Below are positions 8,276 through 15,740 of a stretch of 64,000 nt of DNA, piece after piece. The number at the start of each line of letters is the position of its first letter. Position 1 is the first letter of the stretch. The translations under genes and the position numbers were made by a program. Source of the stretch: Brevundimonas sp. (lineage in GTDB: Bacteria; Pseudomonadota; Alphaproteobacteria; Caulobacterales; Caulobacteraceae); the NCBI RefSeq assembly GCF_003248455.1, contig NZ_QFNM01000022.1, positions 52,834 through 116,833 on the forward strand. Direction: 5' to 3'. Below the pieces are notes generated by a model. That model did no database searches. It was not told the origin of the DNA and was given only the letters and a program-made list of their open reading frames with translations.

Positions 8276-9211
8276 GTGCTCGACGTTCTGGTCATCCTGC
8301 TCCGGCTCGCGCAGTACGGCGGCGCTGTCGTCCTGCTCGGGACCCCGCTGTTCCTACTCTACGGCTTGCGCGGGTCGGACGGGCTGCTCCTCGGCTGGAC
8401 GAGACCCTTGCTGCTCAGCGCGGCGGCCGTGGTCGCCATGGGCTCGGCCGCCGCGCTAGTGGCCCAGACCGCTGTAATGGCAGGGTCGCTGACTGAAGGT
8501 CTCAAGCCGGCGACGCTCGGCTTCATGATCACGGGCACGAGCCTCGGGCCCGCCTTTCTCGTCAGGACGCTGGCCGCATTGCTCGCGCTTCTTGCGCTCA
8601 TCCAAGACAAGCCGTCCCGCGGCCTGTGGGGATTCGTCGCCGTCGCCGGTCTGATCGTCGGCGCCAGCTTCGCCTGGACGGGACACGGCGCGGCCACCGA
8701 AGGCGCCGGGCGCTATGTGCATCTGACGGCCGCTATTTTGCACAGCTGGGCGGCGGCGGTGTGGCTCGGCGCGCTCGCGGCGCTGCTTATCCTGACCTTC
8801 GGGCGACGGTCAAAAACGGTTGATAGCGACAGGATCCTTCATCGAGCGCTTCACGGATTTGCCGGCGTCGGAACCGCATCGGTCGCCGTCCTGGTTCTGA
8901 GCGGACTGGTGAACAGCTGGTTCATGGTCGGGCCAGATCGTATCGCCGGCCTGCTAAGCACGCCCTACGGTCTGCTGTTGACGGGCAAGCTGGTTCTCTT
9001 CGCGCTCATGCTGGTTCTGGCGGCCGCGAACCGCTTTCATCTGACCCCCGACCTCGGCAGCGCCCTCGACGATCCCGAGGATCTAGGCCCCGCCATTTCA
9101 CGGCTGAAACGCAGCTTGGCGATGGAAACCCTCCTCGCGCTGGGGCTGCTGGCCCTGGTGTCCATCATGGGAACCCTGGCTCCGGTCTCGGCCATGGACA
9201 TGGCGATGTAG
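8276..9211 (+). CDS. copD: CopD-type inner-membrane copper transport protein
   Basis: 311 residues from a GTG at 8276, seven bases after the copC stop. About eight transmembrane helices. Family features include the periplasmic-side His in the AWTGHGA and GRYVHLTAAILHSWAAAVWLGAL segments, the latter characteristic of CopD (PF05425), where the conserved His residues are presumed copper ligands. In the classical cop system CopD with CopC is linked to copper uptake. Co-transcribed with copC from the predicted ECF promoter at 7845-7872. Confidence 0.92.
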   Translation: MLDVLVILLRLAQYGGAVVLLGTPLFLLYGLRGSDGLLLGWTRPLLLSAAAVVAMGSAAALVAQTAVMAGSLTEGLKPATLGFMITGTSLGPAFLVRTLAALLALLALIQDKPSRGLWGFVAVAGLIVGASFAWTGHGAATEGAGRYVHLTAAILHSWAAAVWLGALAALLILTFGRRSKTVDSDRILHRALHGFAGVGTASVAVLVLSGLVNSWFMVGPDRIAGLLSTPYGLLLTGKLVLFALMLVLAAANRFHLTPDLGSALDDPEDLGPAISRLKRSLAMETLLALGLLALVSIMGTLAPVSAMDMAM

Positions 9212-9325
9212 CCTCTGGCGCGCGCCGACTTCGCTGGAGCTGCGTGTCGGCTTGGGGACCGGCAAATGGCCGTTGTCCCGGCCGTCGGGAACCGCCTAGA
9301 CTGGTCAGAAATCGGGGGAGGCGGC

Positions 9326-10597
9326 GTGCAGGAGCGACTTCGGGATCTTATTGGAGAGTGGCGGCGAGACCCGGCTGCGACCTATCAGACGTGGTTCCTG
9401 TGGGACGAGCGTCTAAAGAATTTCCGCTCGATCCGTCGCGGCATCGGTCAAGTCGTCGAGGAGATCGAAGCTGGCCAGTTCGGCGTGGCCTATCGCGGGT
9501 CGTCGCTGGAGACGATCGTTCACTCGGTCGCCGAACAACGGCAGATCTTCAAGGGCGCGGATCATGCCTTCCTCTGGAAACCCAAACTCCGCATCCCGGA
9601 CATCTACGAAAATCCGGCCAATCAACGCGCTTTCGGCCGGCTTTTGCATCACTGCAGCTGTTGTTCGACGGAAACGGAAATTCTCACGGGCATCCGCACG
9701 ATCGACCAGCTCCGAATCAAGGGCCTCGGGCCCGCAGTAGCCAACCTGATCTATTTTCTTCACCCTACCCACGTTTCGCCGTTTAATACCGCGATCGTCA
9801 ACGGCTACAATGCGATCACCGGATCAAAGGTCAAGCTCGGGAGCTGGGAGCACTACCTTGCGATGCGGCAAGGAATTTTGGCCCTCAACGCTCGCTACAG
9901 CGATCTTCTGTCCAACGATCTCGGGGCGATCGCGGGCTTCCTGTTCGACGTGGGCTCCGGCCGTTATCCCGCGCCGCCCCTGGACGACGAGAGTCTGTCC
10001 GCCAGCGGCTGGGACGCGCGGCTGGCCGAAGCGCGCGCCGAAGCGGTCAAGTTCGAGAAGACCGCGCTCCAGCAGGGCGAGACGGACCGGACCCACACAG
10101 AGATCCAGGCCTGGGTCCGTGATCTGGGTCGCGCGCTGGGCTACAGGGTCTGGATCGCGTCCAATGACCGCGGGCGCCAGCACGAGGGCGCACGCCTGAG
10201 CGAGGGCTGCCTAGAACAACTACCGCCGTCGCTGGCGAACGGTCCAGGCGCCGAGTCCATCCGGCTGATCGACGTACTCTGGCTGGAGGGAGACGCGGAC
10301 CGCGTGGCGGCCGCCTTCGAGGTCGAGCATTCCACCACGATCTACTCCGGTGTCGTGCGAATGCTGGACCTCGCCCTGTCAGGCGAACTAAACATCTCCG
10401 CCGGCCTTTTCCTGGTCGCTCCCGACAGCCGCGAAAACGATGTGCGGGCGCAGTTGCAACGTCCGGCCTTCAGCCGGATCGCCGATCTCAATGTGCGCTA
10501 TCTGCCCTACGGAGAACTGGAACGGCACCGGGCATCAATCGCCCGCTTCGGAACCGGTCTCAGGGCTCTGACCGAGATTTCGCACCGCGTGACCTGA
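9326..10597 (+). CDS. Orphan restriction-endonuclease-like protein (HhH-like plus PD-(D/E)XK-like domain)
   Basis: About 423 residues from GTG 9326, chosen for the GGGGGAGG site just before it; an in-frame ATG at 9266 would add 20 residues. The N-terminal half contains IDQLRIKGLGPAVANLIYFL, which resembles a helix-hairpin-helix DNA-binding motif, preceded by a cysteine cluster (HHCSCCSTE). The C-terminal domain has LIDVLWLEGD then AAFEVEHSTTIYSGVVRMLDL. This 'D ... FEVEHSTxIYSGxxRMxDL' pattern is one I know from PD-(D/E)XK nuclease-like domains of restriction and defence proteins. No methyltransferase or second subunit is adjacent. The 3' end overlaps the converging PKS/ICMT remnant. It is the only non-copper intact gene in this stretch, so it may be a defence cargo gene. 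Confidence 0.6.
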   Translation: MQERLRDLIGEWRRDPAATYQTWFLWDERLKNFRSIRRGIGQVVEEIEAGQFGVAYRGSSLETIVHSVAEQRQIFKGADHAFLWKPKLRIPDIYENPANQRAFGRLLHHCSCCSTETEILTGIRTIDQLRIKGLGPAVANLIYFLHPTHVSPFNTAIVNGYNAITGSKVKLGSWEHYLAMRQGILALNARYSDLLSNDLGAIAGFLFDVGSGRYPAPPLDDESLSASGWDARLAEARAEAVKFEKTALQQGETDRTHTEIQAWVRDLGRALGYRVWIASNDRGRQHEGARLSEGCLEQLPPSLANGPGAESIRLIDVLWLEGDADRVAAAFEVEHSTTIYSGVVRMLDLALSGELNISAGLFLVAPDSRENDVRAQLQRPAFSRIADLNVRYLPYGELERHRASIARFGTGLRALTEISHRVT

Positions 10598-11227
10598 TCG
10601 TCGGTGACTGGCCCGCCTCGCATCCAGGTCGTTCTGGCTCACAGGCCTGATAGGCAAGAGCGCGATCCTCCAGCCGCACCCGCCAGGTGATCAGCATGGC
10701 ATTAAGCGCGGTGAACACCACTGCTATCCAGACCTGGCCGAAAACCAGCGGCAACATGGCGATCTCAAGAGATGCGATCCAGTAGTTGGGATGACGAATG
10801 ACCCGGAAGGGCCGGATCGGACTAGCGGCGCGCCGGGCAGGTGATGATCCGAGTGGTCCAAAACCGGCCAAGGTCGCGATCACCCCGCTTGCTCCAGCGC
10901 GCTCGTCGTGCTCTCGGCCATCAGGGCGACTGCGTGTTCCAGGAACAGGTCGTTCCGCTCCGCGAAGCTGTGCGGCTGCAGATACCAGTCCATTGGGACG
11001 CACGAATGCCGTGTGTCGATCAAGGCGTTTCGATAGATAGGCGCCAGCCGCTCGAAACCGCCGTGGGTCGTGGCGAACATCTCGGCCCCGTTGGCCGCGA
11101 CGTCCTCCTGCCGCAGGATGTACGGCGGCCAGGCGGTAGCCAGGGCAGCGAGACGCGGTTGTGAAGTCCGGTCGCTGTCGTCTCTTGGCGGAGCGTTTTC
11201 GTGTGGTCGATTGGTCGCCCGGCTCAT
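10560..11227 (-). pseudogene. Fused remnant of a type III polyketide synthase and an ICMT-family methyltransferase
   Basis: From ATG 11227 the frame gives about 115 residues matching the N-terminus of bacterial type III PKS (WPPYILRQEDVAANGAEMF, IDTRHSCVPMDWYLQPHSF, ERNDLFLEHAVALM) and then stops at 10880. The sequence continues directly as the C-terminal half of an isoprenylcysteine methyltransferase-like protein, but broken among three frames: VIATL, then FWTTRIIT, then LPGAPLVRSGP, then FRVIRHPNYW and ALNAMLITWRVRLEDRAL. The PKS catalytic Cys-His-Asn region and the first half of the methyltransferase are missing. Type III PKS and ICMT genes are neighbours in known alkylresorcinol/alkylpyrone (SrsAB-like) loci. 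The ATG overlaps the PepSY gene stop (ATGA). Confidence 0.8.
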
Positions 11228-11946
11228 GGCTCCCGCCTGCGAGCCGCACGCACCATTTTCAGGTCGCGGGAGATCCGTATCCAGAGCAGGATGAAGCCCG
11301 AAATCACGATGCTCAGGGTCAAGGCGGTAGTGATGATGATCAGGGGGTGATTGAAGTCCTCGCCGTCATTCCAATCCATGACGTGGAGACGCCAGAAGAA
11401 GTCGAAGATCCGCCACACGCCCGAGCGGCGGGTCATCACCTCGCCGGTGTCCGGCGACAGATAGAAGGACGTCTTTTCGCGGTCCGCGAAGTCCACCCGC
11501 CACAGCGGTCCCGTGCGTCCCGTTTCCTCGGGCGCCGTCTCCAGAAGCACCGCGCCGGAAACCCGCGCCTCGCCCTTGTACGCGCCCTTGGCGAAGGCCG
11601 AGGCGTCGGCGGCCGACATCGGTCCGAACGGCCGGCCGGTCGCGGCGGACACGACGACTGGCTCGCCCGACGCCGGCTTCAAGGTCCAGGCCGCCCCCCG
11701 CGGCGTCGTGTGAAGCTCCGCCTGGACAGGCGCGACGCCCGCTCGGCGCGCGATCTCGCTCAGTGCCGGAAGCGCGCCGAGCTCCAGCGGGCTCGGCTTG
11801 AGGTCAACCGCCCGATGTTCGCCGCGCACCGTCTCGATCGGAATGGCCGTCATCACCAGACCGCCGCCGACCCAGAACAGCACCTGAAGGCCGACGACGA
11901 GCGCAATCCATTTGTGCAGCTGGGTGGAGAGCTTGAGAACCTTCAT
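11224..11946 (-). CDS. PepSY domain membrane protein
   Basis: 240 residues. One N-terminal TM helix (WIALVVGLQVLFWVGGGLVM, about 13-32) and one C-terminal TM (PLIIITTALTLSIVISGFIL, about 201-220) flank a periplasmic part containing PepSY-type segments (PSPLELGALPALSEIARRAG; VDFADREKTSFYLSPDTGEV). The WRIFDFFWRLHVMDWNDGED segment before TM2 is typical of PepSY-associated TM proteins, which often accompany metal or respiratory systems. Start has GAGG upstream. It follows the DUF411 gene by 13 bases and belongs to the DUF2231-SnoaL-DUF411-PepSY operon. A role in periplasmic copper or heme-linked electron transfer is conceivable but unproven. Confidence 0.82.
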   Translation of the reverse strand: MKVLKLSTQLHKWIALVVGLQVLFWVGGGLVMTAIPIETVRGEHRAVDLKPSPLELGALPALSEIARRAGVAPVQAELHTTPRGAAWTLKPASGEPVVVSAATGRPFGPMSAADASAFAKGAYKGEARVSGAVLLETAPEETGRTGPLWRVDFADREKTSFYLSPDTGEVMTRRSGVWRIFDFFWRLHVMDWNDGEDFNHPLIIITTALTLSIVISGFILLWIRISRDLKMVRAARRREP

Positions 11947-11959
11947 CCCTGGGCCTCGC

Positions 11960-12430
11960 CTAGCCGTGACGCGCGAAGACGCGCGTACCGCCGCCCTTGA
12001 GGATCAGCAGGGTCTCATAGGGCTCACGTTGGCCGTCTGGCGTCTCCATGCCGGGAGACCCCAGCGGCATCGCCGGCACTGCGAGGCCCACGGCCTCGGG
12101 ACGTTCGGCCAGAAGCTTGCGGACATCCTCGGCCGGCACATGGCCCTCGAGGACATAGCCGCCGATCATGGCCGTGTGGCAGGAGGCGAGCGCCTCGGGC
12201 ACGCCTTGGGTGCTGCGTATAGAGCGAAGGCTCGGGAGTTCGTTGACCCGCGCCTTGAAGCCGGCGGCGCGCATGTGATCCACCCAGGCCGTGCAACAGG
12301 CGCAGGTCGGGGTCTTGTAGACCGCGAGCTCGGTCGATGAACGGGCGCCCGGAGCGCAGGCCGCGACGGCGACGGAGCCGGCCCCCGCAGCCAGAAATGC
12401 ACGGCGTGAAAGCGTGGGCATCGATCTCAT
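11960..12430 (-). CDS. copG: DUF411 (CopG-type) periplasmic copper-binding protein
   Basis: 156 residues. Starts with a twin-arginine-like signal (SRRAFLAAGAGSVAVAAC), where the Cys at 25 also fits a lipobox. The mature domain is DUF411: YKTPTCACCTAWVDHMRAAGF (Cys 43, 45, 46), a further Cys in ALASCHTAMIGGYVLEGH (Cys 84), and IGGYVLEGHVPAEDV. DUF411 proteins such as CopG bind clusters of Cu(I) through conserved cysteines; the pattern here is C-x-C-C plus a distal Cys. SD AGAGGGA precedes the start. It lies between the SnoaL-like and PepSY genes on the same strand. The symbol rests on family membership only. Confidence 0.85.
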   Translation of the reverse strand: MRSMPTLSRRAFLAAGAGSVAVAACAPGARSSTELAVYKTPTCACCTAWVDHMRAAGFKARVNELPSLRSIRSTQGVPEALASCHTAMIGGYVLEGHVPAEDVRKLLAERPEAVGLAVPAMPLGSPGMETPDGQREPYETLLILKGGGTRVFARHG

Positions 12431-12484
12431 GGGTCCCTCTGGCGAGCGATATCTGGAGGCCGCCGATGACGGTCGCCGCCGCGA

Positions 12485-13039
12485 TCAGGCGGCGGGGCGG
12501 AAGGGCCGGGCCGAGGAGTGATAGACGTCGAACCTCCACTCGTCACCCCGCTTGCGCAGGACGCTCGTGGCGGCGCCGCGGCGCTCGATGGGGGCCCGGG
12601 CGCTGTCCTTGAAGGTGATGTGGTAGGTGTAGGTCTCGCTCACGAAGGCGGTGTCGCCGTCGACCTCGACCTTCATCTCGTGGTCGCGGAAGTCGAAGCC
12701 GGCCAGATCCGCGAACTCGGGTCCGAGATGGTGCTCCAGATAATAGGCGAAGGATCCCTCCACGCCGCCGTTCTCGAAGATCTCCGAGTCGGGCCAGAAC
12801 AGGGCCGGCGTCTGCGACACGTCCATCCGCTCGATGGCGTCCTTGTAGGCGGTGACGACCGTTCGCACCTGGGCCTCGTCAGCGGATTGCGCATGGCCGG
12901 GGGCGTGCGCCGAGCCTGGCGTATTGACCGAGCCGGGGGCGTGGGAGTGGGCCGGCGCCTGTGATTGAGCTTGCGCTTGGCCGGAGGTCGCGAGGAGGGC
13001 GGCGACCGCCGATCCGGCGAGTGCTGAACGGAACATCAT
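12485..13039 (-). CDS. SnoaL-like/NTF2-fold periplasmic protein
   Basis: 184 residues from ATG 13039 with GGAGA upstream. Signal peptide (residues 1-24) then a His/Pro/Ala-rich linker (APAHSHAPGSVNTPGSAHAPG, His spaced for possible metal binding), then an NTF2-like domain of the DUF4440/SnoaL type: VRTVVTAYKDAIERMDVSQ, FWPDSEIFENGGVEGS, FVSETYTYHITFKD, EWRFDVYHSSAR. Proteins of this type are found in copper clusters next to DUF411 and PepSY genes, but their activity is unknown. Binding of a small ligand or metal is inference. Sits about 55 bases before the DUF411 gene. Confidence 0.78.
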   Translation of the reverse strand: MMFRSALAGSAVAALLATSGQAQAQSQAPAHSHAPGSVNTPGSAHAPGHAQSADEAQVRTVVTAYKDAIERMDVSQTPALFWPDSEIFENGGVEGSFAYYLEHHLGPEFADLAGFDFRDHEMKVEVDGDTAFVSETYTYHITFKDSARAPIERRGAATSVLRKRGDEWRFDVYHSSARPFRPAA

Positions 13040-13135
13040 GGTGCAGTCTCCTGGTTTGCCGCGGCCGCAGTAGAACCCGGTCCGGCGAAGTAGATGAAGA
13101 ACGAGGCGTTCGGGCGACGACGGACCCCAAGGCCG

Positions 13136-13789
13136 TCAGAACATCAGATGCCTCATGCCATGGGTCAGCATCCCGCCCAGCAGGCCGTTGACCACCACGG
13201 CGGCGGCGGTCACGGTCAAAAGACCGATGTAGATCAGCTTGCGCCCGCGCCCCGGCCGGCGGACCCAGTGTTCCTTCGCCCACCAGCTCAGCAGGCCGAG
13301 CGCGGCGATCGAGGTGCCGAGCCACCGATGGTAGAGGTGAGTCACATCGTCCTTCCCGGGCAGCCCCATAGCGAACCATCCCAGCGCCACCGCGGCGACC
13401 GCGGAGATCGCCGCCAGGGCGATGATCACCCGCGTGCCCTGCGTCAGGACCGGCCGACGCAGCGTCAGGGCGGCGATCTCGAGGAGCGCGGCGACGAGGA
13501 ACAGCGCGATCGGGAAATGGACGGCGGCGGGATGCATGGCGCCGAGCCAGCGATACAGGCGTTGAGGCATAGGCTTGGGACCCTCGTCCGCAGTCATGGC
13601 CCCGTGGTCCATGTCCATGGTCATCCCCGGCATGGCCATCACGCCGCCTTCTGGCACGGCGCCCGCCGGCGCGGCGGCCTGGGCGCGGGCCGCGGCCTGA
13701 TTGTCATGATCCTCGTGCGCGAACGCGGGCGCGCTGACAGACAGCGCCACCACCAGGGCGAGCCCCGACAGAAGTTTGCGTATCGACAT
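13136..13789 (-). CDS. DUF2231-type membrane protein with Met/His-rich periplasmic N-terminus
   Basis: 217 residues with GGGAGAG upstream. Signal peptide ends at PAFAHEDHD, so the mature N-terminus is metal-binding in character: HEDHD, then MAMPGMTMDMDHGAM (about residues 51-65). Four TM helices follow; YRWLGAMHPAAVHFPIALFLVAAL is the hallmark of DUF2231, and HLYHRWLGTSIAAL adds further conserved His. It heads the minus-strand copper operon, about 30 bases after a predicted ECF promoter divergent from the sigma-factor operon. It may bind periplasmic copper or take part in membrane electron transfer; function is not established. Confidence 0.8.
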   Translation of the reverse strand: MSIRKLLSGLALVVALSVSAPAFAHEDHDNQAAARAQAAAPAGAVPEGGVMAMPGMTMDMDHGAMTADEGPKPMPQRLYRWLGAMHPAAVHFPIALFLVAALLEIAALTLRRPVLTQGTRVIIALAAISAVAAVALGWFAMGLPGKDDVTHLYHRWLGTSIAALGLLSWWAKEHWVRRPGRGRKLIYIGLLTVTAAAVVVNGLLGGMLTHGMRHLMF

Positions 13790-13818
13790 TGTTCTCTCCC
13801 ATCCCGTCCCTTCTGCTA

Positions 13819-13846
13819 ACTACGCACCGGAGAGGCCGTCCCCTCG
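13819..13846 (-). promoter_or_regulatory. Predicted ECF-sigma promoter of the DUF2231-PepSY operon
   Basis: On the minus strand: CGAGGG (13846-13841), 16 bases, CGTAGT (13824-13819), 30 bases before the ATG at 13789. It is the mirror image of the plus-strand promoter that starts three bases away, and the two -35 elements form one palindrome (CCCTCG-TT-TGAGGG). Confidence 0.78.
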
Positions 13847-13848
13847 TT

Positions 13849-13876
13849 TGAGGGATTTGGCTCGTTTCGGCGTAGT
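13849..13876 (+). promoter_or_regulatory. Predicted ECF-sigma promoter of the cnrYXH-like operon (autoregulation)
   Basis: TGAGGG (13849-13854), 16 bases, CGTAGT (13871-13876), 30 bases before the ATG at 13906. Together with the divergent copy it suggests that the sigma factor encoded downstream drives its own operon and the opposite copper operon. Confidence 0.78.
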
Positions 13877-13905
13877 AGGGATTAGGGGCGCAAGGAGAGT
13901 GTTCG

Positions 13906-14187
13906 ATGGCGCGTAATTTGGATGATCTTTTGGCCGGATCGGCGGCGACGCCCTTGGGCCGGTCGCTCGACGGGCTCGAACCGCTGGTCTGGAGCCGGGT
14001 CGACGCGCTTCGCGGCGAAAGGTTCGCGTCGCAACTGCGTTTGGGCGCCGTCGCCATGGCCCTGGTCACCGGCCTGACGGCAGGCGGCGTCGGCGCGGTC
14101 GCCGCCCCCAGACCGGCCGGAGAGATGGCCATCTTCACGGTCGACGCGGGCCTGTCGCCTCTGGTGAGACTGGAAACCGGCCGATGA
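13906..14187 (+). CDS. CnrY-like anti-sigma factor
   Basis: 93 residues with AGGAGA upstream. A cytoplasmic-type N-terminal segment of about 45 residues (LDDLLAGSAATPLGRSLDGLEPLVWSRV in two pieces around 5-32) is followed by one TM helix (LGAVAMALVTGLTAGGVGAVA, about 46-66) and a short periplasmic tail. Size and topology match CnrY, the anti-sigma factor that holds CnrH at the membrane with a short N-terminal peptide. Sequence likeness alone would not identify it; the call rests on its place before a CnrX-like sensor and an ECF sigma gene, with a four-base overlap to the sensor. Confidence 0.7.
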   Translation: MARNLDDLLAGSAATPLGRSLDGLEPLVWSRVDALRGERFASQLRLGAVAMALVTGLTAGGVGAVAAPRPAGEMAIFTVDAGLSPLVRLETGR

Positions 14188-14624
14188 AGCGCGGCTGGCA
14201 GGCCATCGCCCTGACGGCCGTCCTGGCGGCGGTCGCCAGCGGCGCGGGCACTTGGATCAGCGCCAGCTGGGTGCTGAGCCGGCGCGAACCGCCATCCCTG
14301 CACGACATCGTGCACCACGACCTGAAGCTCTCGCCCGACCAGCTGACCCGCATCGACGCAGTCGAAGCCCGGTTCGCCGCGCGCCGGCCCGCGCTCGAAG
14401 CGGACGTCCGCGCGGCCAATCAGGAACTGGCGCGCGCGATCGCACGGAGCGACGGCGACGGTCCCCAGGTCCAGGCGGCGGTGGACCATTTCCACGTCGC
14501 CATGGGCGCCTTGCAGAAGGAGACGATCGCCCACGTCTTCGAGATGCGGTCCGTTCTGACGCCGGCCCAGGCCGAGGTATTCGACGACCGTATCGTCGAG
14601 GCCCTCGCGCCCGACGAAGGCTAG
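14184..14624 (+). CDS. CnrX-like periplasmic metal sensor
   Basis: 146 residues: N-terminal TM anchor (about 8-28) and an all-helical periplasmic domain of the CnrX/Spy-like heavy-metal-resistance family. The CnrX metal ligands known from Cupriavidus (His42, His46, Glu63, His119, Met123) have matching residues here, all two positions earlier: His40 and His44 (LHDIVHHDL), Glu61 (VEARF), His117 and Met121 (HVFEM). In CnrX metal binding releases the sigma factor from the CnrY-CnrX complex. CnrX senses Ni/Co, yet the predicted promoters here front copper genes, so metal specificity is open. Four-base overlap with the anti-sigma gene, nine bases to the sigma gene. Confidence 0.82.
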   Translation: MKRGWQAIALTAVLAAVASGAGTWISASWVLSRREPPSLHDIVHHDLKLSPDQLTRIDAVEARFAARRPALEADVRAANQELARAIARSDGDGPQVQAAVDHFHVAMGALQKETIAHVFEMRSVLTPAQAEVFDDRIVEALAPDEG

Positions 14625-14632
14625 CGTTCCGC

Positions 14633-15211
14633 GTGGACAGCCCCAACGACCTGTCAGCCCGCGCCGCCGGCGGGGACCGGGCGGCCTTCAGCGAGTTGAT
14701 GCGGCAGACCAAGACTTCTCTGTTCCGTTTCGTCCGGCGCTATGTCGGCGATGAACAGGACGCCTGGGACCTGTTGCAGGACACCTATGCGGCGGCCTGG
14801 ATCAACATTCGCCGCTACGACCCGGTCCGACCCTTCGAGGCCTGGATCCGGACCATCGCACTCAATAAATGCCGGGACTGGAGCCGTCGCCGCTTCGTTC
14901 GGCGGCTCATCCGGGGCGGCGTCGACCTGTCGTCGCCGGAAGCCATGTCCGTGCCGGACGGGGCCGAGGCGGTCGATGACCGGATGGATGCCAGCGCAAG
15001 GCTGGCGCGGTTGAACGAGGCCATGAGCCGTCTGCCGCCGCACCTCAAGGCTCCGCTTATGCTGACGGCAATCGAAGGGCGCAGTCAGGCGGAAACGGCC
15101 GGGATGCTGGGTGTCTCCATCAAGACCGTGGAGACCCGCGTGGCGCGGGCTCGTCGCAAGCTGTCCGAGGCGCTGGACGACACGCCCGCTGTCCGGGCCG
15201 CTCTTGAGTGA
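14633..15211 (+). CDS. ECF RNA polymerase sigma factor (CnrH-like)
   Basis: 192 residues from GTG 14633; the open frame reaches further upstream but would run through the sensor gene. Region 2: RFVRRYVGDEQDAWDLLQDTY and RPFEAWIRTIALNKCRDWSRR (about residues 28-85). Region 4: RLPPHLKAPLMLTAIEGRSQ, AETAGMLGVSIKTVETRVAR (about 128-175). The gap between them is short, as in ECF factors. Gene order anti-sigma, sensor, sigma is that of cnrYXH. It is the natural candidate for recognising the GAGGG-N16-CGTA promoters found five times around it. Confidence 0.92.
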   Translation: MDSPNDLSARAAGGDRAAFSELMRQTKTSLFRFVRRYVGDEQDAWDLLQDTYAAAWINIRRYDPVRPFEAWIRTIALNKCRDWSRRRFVRRLIRGGVDLSSPEAMSVPDGAEAVDDRMDASARLARLNEAMSRLPPHLKAPLMLTAIEGRSQAETAGMLGVSIKTVETRVARARRKLSEALDDTPAVRAALE

Positions 15212-15295
15212 TCAGCTCGAGGGTCCTCGGAACCTTCGTCGCGCCTTAGCCCCGCTCGGGCCGCAGCGGCGCTCCGTCGATCGACCTCCAGGCGG

Positions 15296-15323
15296 CGAGG
15301 GATGCGGCGCCCGTCCGCGTATT
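15296..15323 (+). promoter_or_regulatory. Predicted ECF-sigma promoter of the Met/His lipoprotein operon
   Basis: CGAGGG (15296-15301), 16 bases, CGTATT (15318-15323), 64 bases before the ATG at 15388. Same motif and spacer length as the other four sites. Confidence 0.72.
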
Positions 15324-15387
15324 CTAGTATGAGGGCGTCGCGGGAAATCGACCCGATCATCGCCCTTTTCTTTCAGGAGCTTGTCAC

Positions 15388-15714
15388 ATGAGAGTCCCGA
15401 TCCTAGCCGCCGCAGCGGCGATCACCTTGGGCGCCTGCCAGCCGGCCGCCGACCCTCAACCGGTCGAGGCCCAGACGGCGCCGGGCGCCTCGGCGACGAC
15501 CCCGATGGAGGCCGCGCCGGTCGCCACGCCCGAGCCGACCCCGCAGCCGCAGGCCGCCGCACCAGCCCCGGCGCCGTCCCCCCGGGCCTCGACGCCCCGA
15601 CCGACCCGCCCCGCGCCGGCGCCAGCACCCGCCCCGACGCCGCCGCCGGCCGATCCGATGGCCGGCCATGACATGTCGAAGATGGACGGCATGACCATGC
15701 CGCCCAACCAGTAG
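15388..15714 (+). CDS. Lipoprotein with Pro/Ala linker and Met/His metal-binding tail
   Basis: 108 residues, CAGGAG upstream. Signal peptide with lipobox (ITLGAC, Cys 17), then about 70 residues of Pro/Ala/Thr low complexity, then the C-terminal tail MAGHDMSKMDGMTMPPNQ. That AGHDMSxM unit is the same as the unit repeated eleven times in the CopB protein of this window. The protein is likely an envelope-anchored copper-binding string: lipid at one end, flexible spacer, Met/His binder at the other. No enzymatic domain. It is followed 26 bases later by a CopC-like gene and preceded by an ECF promoter motif. Confidence 0.78.
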   Translation: MRVPILAAAAAITLGACQPAADPQPVEAQTAPGASATTPMEAAPVATPEPTPQPQAAAPAPAPSPRASTPRPTRPAPAPAPAPTPPPADPMAGHDMSKMDGMTMPPNQ

Positions 15715-15740
15715 TCCACGTAAGCATCAGGAAGTCTCTC

